DNA of 64,000 nt from DASUPK01 sp963774305 (lineage in GTDB: Bacteria; Actinomycetota; Thermoleophilia; Solirubrobacterales; 70-9). Numbering within the stretch: the stretch's first letter is position 1; each line of letters opens with the position of its first letter. The DNA lies in assembly GCA_963774305.1 (NCBI GenBank), contig CAVZEM010000005.1:124001-188000 (forward strand), written 5' to 3'. Shown here one piece after another: positions 23,872 through 33,921 of the stretch. The translations under genes and the position numbers were made by a program. The notes beneath the pieces are model-generated. The model saw nothing but the letters and a program-made list of their open reading frames with translations. It was not told the DNA's origin and did not search any database.

Positions 23872-24803
23872 GCCGACTGCATACCCTCGCGCCAGCTCGG
23901 GTAACGCGGCTGCCAGCCCAGCTCGCGCTTCGCCTTGGCGTTAGAGGCTCCTCGCAACTCGGTCATCATGACGACGGCGGCCTGGCCGGCGAAGAGGCGG
24001 CCCAGCCAGCGGGGCACCTTCCTCGGCGGTGGCGCATCGATCGTCTCGGCCAGGCCGGGCAGCAGCTCGCCGGCCGTCACCGGGTCGTCATCGACGATGT
24101 TGTAGATGCCGCGCTTCCCTCGCTCGATCGCGGCCACCGTGGCCTCGGCTGCGTCGTCGATCCGCACCAGGGACCAGATTCCGGCGCCGTTCCCGACCAC
24201 GGGGAGCTTTCGCTCGCGGATCATCTCGAGCTGCTCCCCGCCGGGCCAGAGTGACGTTCCGGGCCCGTAGAAGCCGCCGTAGCGGAGGGCGATGCCCTCG
24301 GTCCAGTCCGCGCCGGTCACCGCCTTCTCGAGGTGCTGGATCGCCGCAAAGGTCTCGCGCATCTTGTGCATCGGGTTGGGATCGAGCGGGTCGTCCTCGC
24401 TCTTGATCGGGCCCCCGACTCGCTCGTACGGCCAACCGGTGAAGCTCTGGGCGACGAACTTCTTCACGCCGACCGCACGGCCGGCGGCGAGCAGGTGATC
24501 CGTCGCCTCGGTGCGCAGGCGGTTGGTCGTCTCGAAGGTGCGGTCGAAGTTCCGCAGATCGAGCGAGTCCGAGAGCGCCGTGAGCTCGTGGACGATCACG
24601 TCAGGGTTCGACTCGGCGACGGCCTGAGCGACGTCGTCCGGATCGAGGGCGTCCGCGACCACGGGCGTGGCGCCCATCTCGCGAATCGCGTCAGCTTTCG
24701 ACGCGCTCCGGGTCATGCCGGTCACCTCATGCCCGTTGGCGACCAAACGGGGAAGGAGCTGTTTGCCGAGCGCTCCGGTTGCTCCTGCGACGAAGATCCT
24801 CAT
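23868..24803 (-). CDS. NAD(P)-dependent epimerase/dehydratase, ECF41 partner
   Basis: A 311-residue extended SDR. The dinucleotide motif VAGATGALGKQLLP starts at residue 4. The usual YxxxK is not clear (KFVAQSFTGWPY occupies that region), so it is an atypical member as in other NAD-binding isoflavone-reductase/epimerase-like proteins. ECF41 sigma factors are known to accompany carboxymuconolactone decarboxylase, oxidoreductase or epimerase genes, and this is an epimerase case. A very strong AAAGGAGGC lies upstream of the ATG at 24801-24803. The substrate is unknown. Confidence 0.82.
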   Translation of the reverse strand: MRIFVAGATGALGKQLLPRLVANGHEVTGMTRSASKADAIREMGATPVVADALDPDDVAQAVAESNPDVIVHELTALSDSLDLRNFDRTFETTNRLRTEATDHLLAAGRAVGVKKFVAQSFTGWPYERVGGPIKSEDDPLDPNPMHKMRETFAAIQHLEKAVTGADWTEGIALRYGGFYGPGTSLWPGGEQLEMIRERKLPVVGNGAGIWSLVRIDDAAEATVAAIERGKRGIYNIVDDDPVTAGELLPGLAETIDAPPPRKVPRWLGRLFAGQAAVVMMTELRGASNAKAKRELGWQPRYPSWREGMQSA

Positions 24804-24835
24804 GATTTGCCTCCTTTGGGTCGATCTACCCAGAA

Positions 24836-24862
24836 GACGAGATAGCCGAAGCCCCAGTGACA
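24836..24862 (-). promoter_or_regulatory. ECF41-type promoter TGTCACT-N16-CGTC
   Basis: Read on the minus strand, TGTCACT (24862-24856) and CGTC (24839-24836) are separated by exactly 16 bases, matching the ECF41 consensus as I recall it (TGTCACA at -35, CGTC at -10). It lies 33 bases before the epimerase ATG, so the sigma factor should transcribe its own operon. Confidence 0.75.
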
Positions 24863-24987
24863 GTTCGTCGGGAGGAAACCGGCCGCTCGTGGCGTAACGA
24901 GAATCCGTCAGGCCGAGGTCGGCAGGCGTCTAAGCTTCCAGCGAGGAAGGAGCCGGCCGGGCGAAGCGAGACCGAGGGAGTATTCCG

Positions 24988-26289
<1,302 letters not shown>

Positions 26290-26350
26290 GCAGAACACTT
26301 CAGCCAATCGTGTTACGGTCGCGTGGCCGTCTACGCAAGTGGAGGTGGTT

Positions 26351-28636
26351 GTGTTGGCATCTCGTCCCGGACGCGAGGGTCAAACCAGTCGCATGACCCC
26401 CCGCGGGGTGGCATCCCGTGCCGGCGTCTGGAGCGCGCAGCACCGCAAGACCGCCATCTGGGGATGGCTTGCCTTCGTTGTCATTGCCTTCATGATCGGC
26501 GGCGCAGCCGGGACCAAGACCCTGGAGCACACTCAGACCGGGGTCGGGGAGTCCGGACGCGCCGATCAGGCGATCGCGGATGCCGCTCCGGAGCACGCCC
26601 AGGAGATGGTGCTGATCCAAAGCACCGGGGCCACCGCCGACGACCCCGCCTTCCGCGCGGTTGCGGTCGACGTGCAGCGGAGGCTTGCGGCTCTGCCCGA
26701 CACCCAAGACTTCGAGAGCCCGCTGGCCCCGGCGAACGCGAACCAGGTCTCCGCTGACAGACATTCGGCGTTGCTCCGCTATCAGATAGCGGGCAACGAC
26801 ACGGAGGTAATGGACCGGGTCAAGCCGGCCGTTCAGGCGGTCGCCGCCGTGCAGCAGGCGCATCCGGGCTTCACGCTTGGCGAGTTCGGCGACGCCAGCA
26901 CCCAGCAGCAGATCAACAAGGTCGTTCAGGACGATTTCGGCAAGGCCCTGATCACGTCGCTGCCCGTCACCCTGATCATCCTGCTGATCGCCTTCGGCGC
27001 ACTCGTCGCCGCCGGAGTGCCGCTGCTCCTGGCGCTCACCGCGGTCATCGCCACGATCGGCATCATGGGCCCGCTGAGCCACGTCATCGGCGGAGTCGAC
27101 AACTCGATCAACGAGGTGATTCTGCTGATCGGCCTCGCTGTGGGCGTGGATTACTCGATGTTCTATCTGCGGCGCGAGCGCGAGGAGCGGGAGGACGGCC
27201 GAAGCGAGGAGGCGGCGCTCGCCGCCGCCGCGGCGACCTCGGGCCGTGCGGTGATGGTCTCCGGCTTCACGGTGATGATCGCCATGGCCGGGATGTATCT
27301 GGCGGGGACGCCCACGTTCCAATCGTTTGCCACCGGCACCATCCTCGTCGTCGCCGTGGCATTGGTGGGCTCGCTGACCGTGCTGCCGGCGATCCTGTCC
27401 TGGCTGGGGGACCGGGTGGAGAAAGGGGGGGTACCGATCCTCAAGCACCATTCATGGAAAGCAGACGAGAGCCGCGTGTGGTCGCCGGTTCTCGACCCGG
27501 TTCTCCGCCATCCGGTGATCTCCCTCGTCCTGTGCGCGGGCCTGCTGGTCTTCCTCGCGCTGCCGGCGTTCCGCCTGCACACCGCGAACGAGAGCGTCGA
27601 GTCGCTGCCCCAGGACGTCGCCTCGATCCAGACGTACAACCGGATGCAGAAGGTCTTCCCGGGGGGTGGGATTCCCGCCGTGGTCGTGGTCAGCTCTCCG
27701 AACGGGCCCACGCCGCAGGTCAGGCGGGGGGTAGCCGCCCTGGTGGCGCGGGCGAAGGCCAGCTCGCTCTTCCAGCCTCCGATCACGCTCGACACCTTTC
27801 CCGACCGCAGCGTCGTTCAGGTGAACATCCCGGTCGCGGGCAATGGCACCGACTCGAAGTCGAATGCCGCGCTGGCAGAGCTGCGCGACAGCATCGTCCC
27901 GGCAACGATCGGGGCCGTGCCGGGTGTCAGCGCCGACGTGACCGGCTTCACGGCCGAATCGAAGGACTTCAGGGACACCACCAAGTCGCACCTCCCGCTC
28001 GTCTTCGCCTTCGTCCTGACGGCCGCGTTCCTGCTGCTGCTCTTCACCTTCCGCTCGATCGTCATTCCGGTCAAGGCGATCATCCTCAACCTGCTTTCGG
28101 TGGGCGCCGCCTACGGGGTGATCGTCTGGATCTTCCAGGACGGCCATCTCCAATCGTTCCTGGGCTTTCATTCGACCGGCGCGATCATCTCGTGGATGCC
28201 GCTGTTCCTCTTCGTGGTCCTCTTCGGCCTCTCGATGGATTACCACGTGTTCATCCTCACCCGGATCCGTGAGGCCTACGACCGCGGCATGCCAACCGAC
28301 GAGGCCGTCTCGCACGGGATCAAGACCACGGCCGGCGTGGTGACCAGCGCCGCCATCGTCATGATCGCGGTCTTCGCGGTGTTTGCGACGTTGTCACTGG
28401 TCTTCTTCAAGGAGCTCGGCGTGGGACTCGGTGTCGCGGTCTTGATCGACGCAACCCTGGTCCGCGCCGTGTTGCTGCCCGCGTCGATGACGCTGCTCGG
28501 TGACTGGAACTGGTACCTGCCGCACTGGCTCGAGTGGCTGCCGCGTGTCGGCCCGGTGGCCGCCCCGGCGCTTCCGCCGGACGTCGACGGACCCGCCGAG
28601 AAGGGCCCGGGGCTGGCTCCGCAACCCTCGCGCTAA
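26351..28636 (+). CDS. MMPL/RND-family membrane transporter
   Basis: A 761-residue transporter with the MMPL plan: one N-terminal helix, a large extracytoplasmic loop (about 60-200), a group of helices (200-370), and the same pattern repeated. The paired signatures GVDYSMFYLRRERE (first half) and GLSMDYHVFILTRIRE (second half) contain the Asp-Tyr pairs used for proton coupling. Family members export lipids, siderophores or drugs; the cargo here is unknown. GTG 26351 follows GGAGG at 26341; TTG 26354 and ATG 26393 are alternatives. It stands alone downstream of clpX. Confidence 0.85.
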   Translation: MLASRPGREGQTSRMTPRGVASRAGVWSAQHRKTAIWGWLAFVVIAFMIGGAAGTKTLEHTQTGVGESGRADQAIADAAPEHAQEMVLIQSTGATADDPAFRAVAVDVQRRLAALPDTQDFESPLAPANANQVSADRHSALLRYQIAGNDTEVMDRVKPAVQAVAAVQQAHPGFTLGEFGDASTQQQINKVVQDDFGKALITSLPVTLIILLIAFGALVAAGVPLLLALTAVIATIGIMGPLSHVIGGVDNSINEVILLIGLAVGVDYSMFYLRREREEREDGRSEEAALAAAAATSGRAVMVSGFTVMIAMAGMYLAGTPTFQSFATGTILVVAVALVGSLTVLPAILSWLGDRVEKGGVPILKHHSWKADESRVWSPVLDPVLRHPVISLVLCAGLLVFLALPAFRLHTANESVESLPQDVASIQTYNRMQKVFPGGGIPAVVVVSSPNGPTPQVRRGVAALVARAKASSLFQPPITLDTFPDRSVVQVNIPVAGNGTDSKSNAALAELRDSIVPATIGAVPGVSADVTGFTAESKDFRDTTKSHLPLVFAFVLTAAFLLLLFTFRSIVIPVKAIILNLLSVGAAYGVIVWIFQDGHLQSFLGFHSTGAIISWMPLFLFVVLFGLSMDYHVFILTRIREAYDRGMPTDEAVSHGIKTTAGVVTSAAIVMIAVFAVFATLSLVFFKELGVGLGVAVLIDATLVRAVLLPASMTLLGDWNWYLPHWLEWLPRVGPVAAPALPPDVDGPAEKGPGLAPQPSR

Positions 28637-28637
28637 C

Positions 28638-28643
28638 TATCCT
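28638..28643 (+). promoter_or_regulatory. -10 element TATCCT, leaderless start
   Basis: TATCCT ends six bases before the ATG at 28650, directly after the MMPL stop. Confidence 0.45.
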
Positions 28644-28649
28644 CCGGGC

Positions 28650-29003
28650 ATGAGCACCCGTTCGTCACGCGAGCCGGTGGAAACCGTTCGGCACCAGCTG
28701 CGGCCCCTGTTCGACCAGGTGGTCCTCAAGGAGCTCGATCAGGACCGCATGCGCCGTTCCGGCCTCGTGGTGCCGCAGGGGATCGACGAGCCGCCGCCGC
28801 AGCAGGGCATCGTGCTGGCGGTCGGCCCGGGACTCGACTGGTGGGAGTCGGCCGGCGTCGACATGCCGGTGCGGCCGGGCGACCACGTGGTCTTCCCGTC
28901 CTCGGCTGGCGTCTGGGTCGAGATCGACGAGGAGCGCCTGCTCGTCTGCCGCGTCGGCGAGATCCTCGGCGTGCTCGAGTCCCTGCAGGAAGAGCCGAGC
29001 TAG
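28650..29003 (+). CDS. groES: GroES-like co-chaperonin protein
   Basis: A 117-residue protein with the chaperonin-10 fold: RPLFDQVVLKELDQDRMRRS at the start, GLVVPQG for the mobile loop region, GIVLAVGPG and PVRPGDHVVF. The mobile loop and C-terminal strand differ from standard GroES, and no groEL is adjacent, so it may be a second, specialised GroES. The start at 28650 agrees with the leaderless -10; its stop overlaps the antisense flavoenzyme remnant. Confidence 0.72.
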   Translation: MSTRSSREPVETVRHQLRPLFDQVVLKELDQDRMRRSGLVVPQGIDEPPPQQGIVLAVGPGLDWWESAGVDMPVRPGDHVVFPSSAGVWVEIDEERLLVCRVGEILGVLESLQEEPS

Positions 29004-29286
29004 AGCGCGGCCAGGACCTCGGCGGCGGCGCCAGCCCAGCGCCCACCACGACCACGTCGGCGCGCCGGCGCTTCCGGCCCCGCCTGTGCTTGCCCTTCTT
29101 CGCCTCCTCCGCGGGCGTGCCGAGTGCGCCCTGGGGGAGGTAGGCGCCGAGGGCCGCCCCCGCGGCCGCTCCTGCGCCGGCGCCGATGAATCTGCGCCTG
29201 TTCAGCCGGTCCGGTTCGCGGTCTCCTCCTTGAGCCACGGCGATGCAGTCTGCCGATCCCGGCGCTCGGCCGCTCACTGACCGCAA
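29000..29286 (-). pseudogene. remnant of a Tat-exported FAD-dependent oxidoreductase
   Basis: The 5' part encodes a twin-arginine signal (NRRRFIGAGAGAAAGAALG) and a basic linker, then the start of a FAD-binding strand, ADVVVVGAGLA. At that point the family sequence stops. The other frame reads AGAAAEVLAAL and a stop at 29000, the usual ending of flavin amine oxidase-like proteins. An internal deletion of more than a kilobase, with a frame change, would explain this. Confidence 0.6.
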
Positions 29287-29287
29287 C

Positions 29288-29293
29288 TAACAT
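29288..29293 (+). promoter_or_regulatory. -10 element TAACAT, valS leaderless start
   Basis: TAACAT ends nine bases before the ATG at 29303; no Shine-Dalgarno sequence is seen. Confidence 0.45.
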
Positions 29294-29302
29294 CGGCGCC
29301 CA

Positions 29303-31849
29303 ATGGACGCCGAGCGCCGAAAGACCCTGGAAGCGACGACTCGCTGGGATCCCGGCGCGGTCGAGCAGCGCGTCTTCGGGGGCTGGCTCGAGGGGGGCTA
29401 CTTCCATCCTCCAGCGGAGGGAACACCGGCGCAGAACTACTCGATCTCGATCCCTCCGCCCAACGTCACGGGCGCCCTCCATATGGGACACGCTCTCAAC
29501 GGGTCGATCCAGGACTCGCTGATCCGGCTCAACCGGATGAGGGGCCGAAACACCCTCTGGGTTCTCGGCACCGACCACGCGGGGATCGCCACCCAGGCCG
29601 TCGTGGAGAAGGAGCTGGCCTCGCAGGGCACCTCCCGGGAGGAACTCGGCCGGGAGAAGTTCACCGAGCGCGTCTGGGAGTGGAAGGAGCAGTACGGGTC
29701 GACGATCGTCGAGCAGTACAAGCGGCTGGGCGCCTCCTGCGACTACGAGCGCGAGCGCTTCACCCTCGACGAGGGCTATGTGAAGGCTGTCTACAAGGTC
29801 TTCGTTGCCCTTTACGAGAAGGGCTACATCTACCGCGACGACTACCTCGTGAACTGGGATCCGGGCCTGGGCTCGGCCATCTCCGACCTCGAGATCGAGA
29901 ACCGCGAGGTCACGGACACCCTCTATGAGATCGCCTATCCGCTCGAGGGCGGCGGGGAGCTCGTGGTCGCGACGGTTCGGCCCGAGACGATGCTCGCCGA
30001 CACCGCCGTGGCGGTGAACCCGGACGACGACCGCTACCGGGACGCGGTCGGGAAGAGCGCGATCCTGCCGCTGGTCGAGCGCCCGATCCCGGTGATCGCG
30101 GACGAGCACGTGGATGCCGAGTTCGGGACGGGCGCGCTCAAGATCACGCCGGGCCATGACCCCAACGACTTCGAGATCGGCCAGCGCCATGACCTCGAGG
30201 CGTTCAGCGTGATCGGGGAGGACGGGCGGATCACGGACGCCGCGCCCAAGCGCTTCCGGGGCATGAGCGCCGCGGAGGCGCAGGATGCGGTGATCGCGGA
30301 GCTGCGCGAGCGCGACCTGCTGCGCAGCGAGGAGCCCTACACGCACTCGGTCCCGTTCTCCCACCGCTCCGGCGAGCGGATCGAGCCGCTGATCTCGCTG
30401 CAGTGGTTCTGCCGCATGGACGAGCTGGCGAAGCCGGCCGTCGAGGTGGTGGAGGAGGGGAGAGTCCGGATCGTTCCCGACGGCGCGTACCGCCAGTACA
30501 TGCATGGAATGGAGACGCTTCCCCCATGGACGATCTCGCGCCAGCTCTGGTGGGGCCACCGGCTGCCGGTCTGGTACCGGGGCGAGGAGACCTACGTCGG
30601 CGAGACACCGCCCGAGGGCGAGGGATGGGAGCAGGACCCCGACGTCCTCGACACCTGGTTCTCCTCCGCGCTCTGGCCCTTCGCGACGCTCGGCTGGCCC
30701 GACACCAACACCCCCGAGTTCAAGGCCTTCTTCCCGACCGACGTGCTGGTCACCGCGAGGGACATCATCTCGCTCTGGGTCGCGCGGATGATCATGACCT
30801 CGCTCGAGTTCACCGAGCAGGTGCCGTTCGAGGACGTCTACGTGCACTCGGTGATCCAGGCCCCGGACGGCCGCCGCATGTCGAAGAGCCTCGGCACGGG
30901 GATCGACCCGCTCGACGAGATCGACGAGCACGGGGCCGACGCCCTGCGTTTCGGCCTGCTTGCGATGACCTCCACGCAGGACGTGCGCTTCTCCCAGGCG
31001 CGCGTCCAGCAGGGACGCGACCTGGCCAACAAGATGTGGAACGCCTCGCGGCTGATCCTGATGGAGGCTCGCGACGACGTGACGGCCGGCCCGCGGTCGG
31101 ACAGGGTCGAGGACCGCTGGATCGCGTCGCGGTTGACGCGGGCCGTTCGCACGGTGACCGAGTCGATCGAGGCATACGACTTCTCCCACGCCGCGCTCGA
31201 CCTCTATGACTTCTTCTGGTCGGAATTCTGCGACTGGTACCTGGAGATCGTCAAGCCCCGGCTCTATGACGGAGACGAGGACGCCTCGGCGACCCTGGTC
31301 TGGGTGCTCGAGCAGATCCTGGCGCTCGCGCACCCGGTGATGCCGTTCGTCACCGAGGAGATCTACTCATATCTGCCGAACCCGCAGTCGGAGGCTCTGG
31401 TCATCCATCCGTTCCCCGAGGCCGACGACTCGCTGATCGACGAGGACGCCGAGCGCGAGATCGGCCAGGCCATCTCGCTGACCCGTGCACTCCGTCGCTG
31501 GCGCGACCTGGCGGGGGTCCCGGTCAAGCAGACCCTGACCGCCCGCGCCGCCGAGGGGCGCCCGCACGACCTCGTCACCCGCCTCGCCAAGGTGGACTTC
31601 TCGGACGACGGCGGGGAGCCGATGGCGAGCGTCGCGGGGGTGGAGCTGCTCGCCACCCAGGGCGTCGACGCGAAGGCGGTCGAGGCGCGGATCGAGGAGC
31701 GCCGCGAGAAGCTGCGGGCCGAGGTGAAGCGTGGAGAGGGCAAGCTCGGCAACGAGGGATTCGTCGCCAAGGCCCCGGCCGACGTGGTCGACGCCGAGCG
31801 CGAGAAGCTCGCGGCCTACAGGGCGGAGCTCGAGGAACTGGGCGGATAG
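29303..31849 (+). CDS. valS: valyl-tRNA synthetase
   Basis: An 848-residue class Ia synthetase that charges tRNA-Val. HMGHAL (about residues 61-66) is the HIGH motif and RMSKSLGTG (about 525) the KMSKS loop, with Arg in place of the first Lys. The editing domain lies in between (about 200-350, TVRPETMLADTAVAV). An anticodon-binding helical domain and a C-terminal coiled coil (about 780-848) complete the usual layout. A leaderless -10 precedes the start. folC follows immediately, overlapping at the stop. Confidence 0.95.
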   Translation: MDAERRKTLEATTRWDPGAVEQRVFGGWLEGGYFHPPAEGTPAQNYSISIPPPNVTGALHMGHALNGSIQDSLIRLNRMRGRNTLWVLGTDHAGIATQAVVEKELASQGTSREELGREKFTERVWEWKEQYGSTIVEQYKRLGASCDYERERFTLDEGYVKAVYKVFVALYEKGYIYRDDYLVNWDPGLGSAISDLEIENREVTDTLYEIAYPLEGGGELVVATVRPETMLADTAVAVNPDDDRYRDAVGKSAILPLVERPIPVIADEHVDAEFGTGALKITPGHDPNDFEIGQRHDLEAFSVIGEDGRITDAAPKRFRGMSAAEAQDAVIAELRERDLLRSEEPYTHSVPFSHRSGERIEPLISLQWFCRMDELAKPAVEVVEEGRVRIVPDGAYRQYMHGMETLPPWTISRQLWWGHRLPVWYRGEETYVGETPPEGEGWEQDPDVLDTWFSSALWPFATLGWPDTNTPEFKAFFPTDVLVTARDIISLWVARMIMTSLEFTEQVPFEDVYVHSVIQAPDGRRMSKSLGTGIDPLDEIDEHGADALRFGLLAMTSTQDVRFSQARVQQGRDLANKMWNASRLILMEARDDVTAGPRSDRVEDRWIASRLTRAVRTVTESIEAYDFSHAALDLYDFFWSEFCDWYLEIVKPRLYDGDEDASATLVWVLEQILALAHPVMPFVTEEIYSYLPNPQSEALVIHPFPEADDSLIDEDAEREIGQAISLTRALRRWRDLAGVPVKQTLTARAAEGRPHDLVTRLAKVDFSDDGGEPMASVAGVELLATQGVDAKAVEARIEERREKLRAEVKRGEGKLGNEGFVAKAPADVVDAEREKLAAYRAELEELGG

Positions 31850-31911
31850 CTCGATCCGACGAGATCCTGCGCCGCCGCGAGGTTCTGGGCTGGAAGCTCG
31901 GACTGGAGCGG

Positions 31912-33084
31912 ATGCGGCGGCTCTGCACGCTGCTCGGCATGCCGCAGAACCGCTTCGCCTCGGTCCATATCGTCGGGACGAACGGCAAGACCTCCGTGAC
32001 GCGGATGACCGCCGCGTTGCTCGAGGCGCACGGCGTCTCTGCCGGCGCCTACCTCTCGCCGCACATCCACTCCTGGCGTGAGCGGGTGATGATCCGCGGC
32101 GAGCCGATCTCCGAGGAGGCGTTCGTCGAGGCGCTGGAGCGGGCCGAGCAGGCAGCCGGGGTCGCCGACCGCTCCGCGGGCGAGGAGGGGCCGGTCACCC
32201 AGTACGAGCTGCTGACCGCGGCGGCGTTTGTCGCCTTCGCCGCCGCGCGAGTCCAGTACGGCGCGATCGAGGCGGGCCTCGGCGGCCGGCTCGATGCCAC
32301 CAACGTCATCCCATCCAGGCTCACCGTGCTCACCTCGGTCGGCCTCGACCACACCGAATGGCTGGGGGAGACGCTGGAGGAGATCGCCTCGGAGAAGCTG
32401 GCCGTGCTCCGAGACCACACCACCCTGATCGTCGGCGACGTTCCCTCAGAGGTCGAGCCGGTGATCGCGCGCGAGGTGGAGCGCCGCCACGCCACGTTGG
32501 TGCGGGTCGGCGTCGACGCCGGCGGCGATCCCGTCACCTACCGAGACCGGAATCTCGCCCTCGCCGAGTCGGCGGTGGAGCAGGCCCTCGGCCGCCTCGA
32601 CGCCGATGCGGTGCTCGGCCTGCAGGGGATCACGATCCCGGGTCGTGCCCAGCTCGTCCCCGGCGATCCGCCGGAGATCTTCGACGCGGCGCACAACCCC
32701 GACGGCGCCAGGGCACTGGCCGAGGCCCTCCCGGAGCTGACCGGCGGCGCCGAGGTCGTCTGCTGCCTCGCCGTCCTCGAAGGCAAGGACGCCGCCGGGA
32801 TCGTCAGCGGCCTGGCGGGTGCGGCCTCGCATTTCGTCTGCGCCGAGATCCCGCCGGACGCAATCGAGGGCTCGGGCCGCCCGGGCGGCCGCGCGCGGCC
32901 TGCGCTCGAGCTGGCCGCACTCTGCGAAAGGGCCGGTGTCGGCGCCGAGGCGGTACCCGACCCCCTCCAGGCCTGGGAGCGAGCACGAGAGCTTGCGAGG
33001 GAGCGGGGTGGGGTCGCGCTGGCGGCCGGCAGCCACTACCTTCTGAGCTGCATATGGACAGAGAGGCCCGCTCAGAGCTCCTGA
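31912..33084 (+). CDS. folC: folylpolyglutamate / dihydrofolate synthase, true start upstream
   Basis: At least 390 residues. It adds glutamate to folates, a Mur-ligase-type reaction. The P-loop VGTNGKTSVTRM lies near residues 22-33, GLGGRLDATNV and DHTEWLG mark the central ATP domain, and DAAHNPDGARAL the C-terminal domain. Family members have about 20 more residues before the P-loop; here codons EILRRREVLGWKLGLER precede ATG 31912 in frame but contain no ATG, GTG or TTG. An ATA at 31846 overlapping the valS stop, or CTG 31867, may be used. Coupling to valS is likely. Confidence 0.9.
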   Translation: MRRLCTLLGMPQNRFASVHIVGTNGKTSVTRMTAALLEAHGVSAGAYLSPHIHSWRERVMIRGEPISEEAFVEALERAEQAAGVADRSAGEEGPVTQYELLTAAAFVAFAAARVQYGAIEAGLGGRLDATNVIPSRLTVLTSVGLDHTEWLGETLEEIASEKLAVLRDHTTLIVGDVPSEVEPVIAREVERRHATLVRVGVDAGGDPVTYRDRNLALAESAVEQALGRLDADAVLGLQGITIPGRAQLVPGDPPEIFDAAHNPDGARALAEALPELTGGAEVVCCLAVLEGKDAAGIVSGLAGAASHFVCAEIPPDAIEGSGRPGGRARPALELAALCERAGVGAEAVPDPLQAWERARELARERGGVALAAGSHYLLSCIWTERPAQSS

Positions 33085-33173
33085 CGATGATGGGACTGGT
33101 GGCCATCGTCGTCGCGGTGGTGATCCTGGTCTTCTTCGCCTTCGGCTACGTGTTCGGCCTGCTCTTCCTCTAG
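33054..33173 (+). CDS. 39-residue membrane peptide
   Basis: MDREARSELLTMMGLVAIVV followed by a hydrophobic helix ending in FGLLFL: a charged N-terminus and one membrane span. The ATG lies within the end of folC (31-base overlap), so translation is probably coupled. Function unknown. Confidence 0.6.
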   Translation: MDREARSELLTMMGLVAIVVAVVILVFFAFGYVFGLLFL

Positions 33174-33234
33174 CCCGCAAAGACCGCAAATCTCCCGACC
33201 CAGGCAGGGTTACACGCCCCCGTAAGGAAGTACG

Positions 33235-33240
33235 TACACT
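33235..33240 (+). promoter_or_regulatory. -10 element TACACT
   Basis: TACACT ends eighteen bases before the ATG at 33259, giving a short leader of about ten bases. Confidence 0.4.
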
Positions 33241-33258
33241 CGCCGCTCCCAATCGCCC

Positions 33259-33873
33259 ATGCCCCTCGCACTCTTCGGACTTGACGGAGGGATTGGCCTT
33301 TTCGTCAATCTCCTCATCCTCTTCCTGGTCGTCGTCTATCTGGCGCTGATCTGGTGGACCTACCTCGACGCCCGCCGGCGGATCGAGGATCCGGTGCTGA
33401 TCGCCTGCGCGACGGCCGCATCCGTCTTCCCGTTCCTGGGCACGGTCGTCTACACGATTCTGCGCCCGCCAGAGTTCCTTGAGGATCGCGAGGAGCGCGA
33501 GCTCGAGCTGCGAGCGGCTGAGCTCGAGCTGCGGCAGCGGATCGAGCAGTCCTGCCCGCACTGCGAGTACCCGGTCGAGCGCACCTACCTGCGCTGTCCC
33601 AACTGCGAGCGGCGCCTGCGCAACCCGTGTCGCAAGTGCCACAAGCCGCTCGATCCTCGCTGGGGAATCTGCCCCTACTGCGAGAGCGAGGTCCGCAAGC
33701 AGCAGCGCCCCGAGCGCGATACACGGCGCACCGATCGGGCGCGCGCGCAGCGTGCCGCCGGACAGCGCTCGTCGAGCGCCCAACGCTCCTCGTCTGAAGG
33801 CCCGACCCGCCGCCAGGACCGCCCCGCGGTCGGAGCCCGCCCCCCGCAGCGCCCGAGCGGCTCGAGCCGATAA
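33259..33873 (+). CDS. membrane protein with double zinc ribbon
   Basis: A 204-residue protein. Two hydrophobic helices (about 10-35 and 48-70) anchor it, a short charged helix follows, then a double zinc ribbon with four CxxC knuckles: CPHC, CPNC, CRKC and CPYC (about 95-140). The last 60 residues are Arg/Ser-rich and disordered. The ribbon would lie in the cytoplasm and could bind RNA or protein. The family is frequent but uncharacterised. A 37-nt palindrome starts ten bases after its stop and may end its transcript. Confidence 0.75.
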   Translation: MPLALFGLDGGIGLFVNLLILFLVVVYLALIWWTYLDARRRIEDPVLIACATAASVFPFLGTVVYTILRPPEFLEDREERELELRAAELELRQRIEQSCPHCEYPVERTYLRCPNCERRLRNPCRKCHKPLDPRWGICPYCESEVRKQQRPERDTRRTDRARAQRAAGQRSSSAQRSSSEGPTRRQDRPAVGARPPQRPSGSSR

Positions 33874-33882
33874 GGCTCGCCG

Positions 33883-33919
33883 GGGCGAGTTCTTTCCGCC
33901 AGGCGAAAGGAAGTCGCCC
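33883..33919. repeat. 37-nt imperfect palindrome, copy 1
   Basis: Arms of 18 bases beginning GGGCGAGTTCTTTCC and closing in GGAAGTCGCCC pair with two mismatches and one G-U. It is the same length and nearly the same sequence as 34756-34792. Together they flank the broken endonuclease gene. Confidence 0.75.
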
Positions 33920-33921
33920 GG

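Noticed and set aside
29000..31333. 777-codon open frame antisense to valS
   Set aside because: Antisense frames stay open by chance in high-GC genes. It lacks recognisable motifs except the final 11 residues, which belong to the flavoenzyme remnant.
33883..33919. First palindrome taken only as a terminator of the zinc-ribbon gene
   Set aside because: It may act so, but a second near-identical copy lies at the 5' end of another gene, where termination makes no sense, so a repeat-family reading is preferred.
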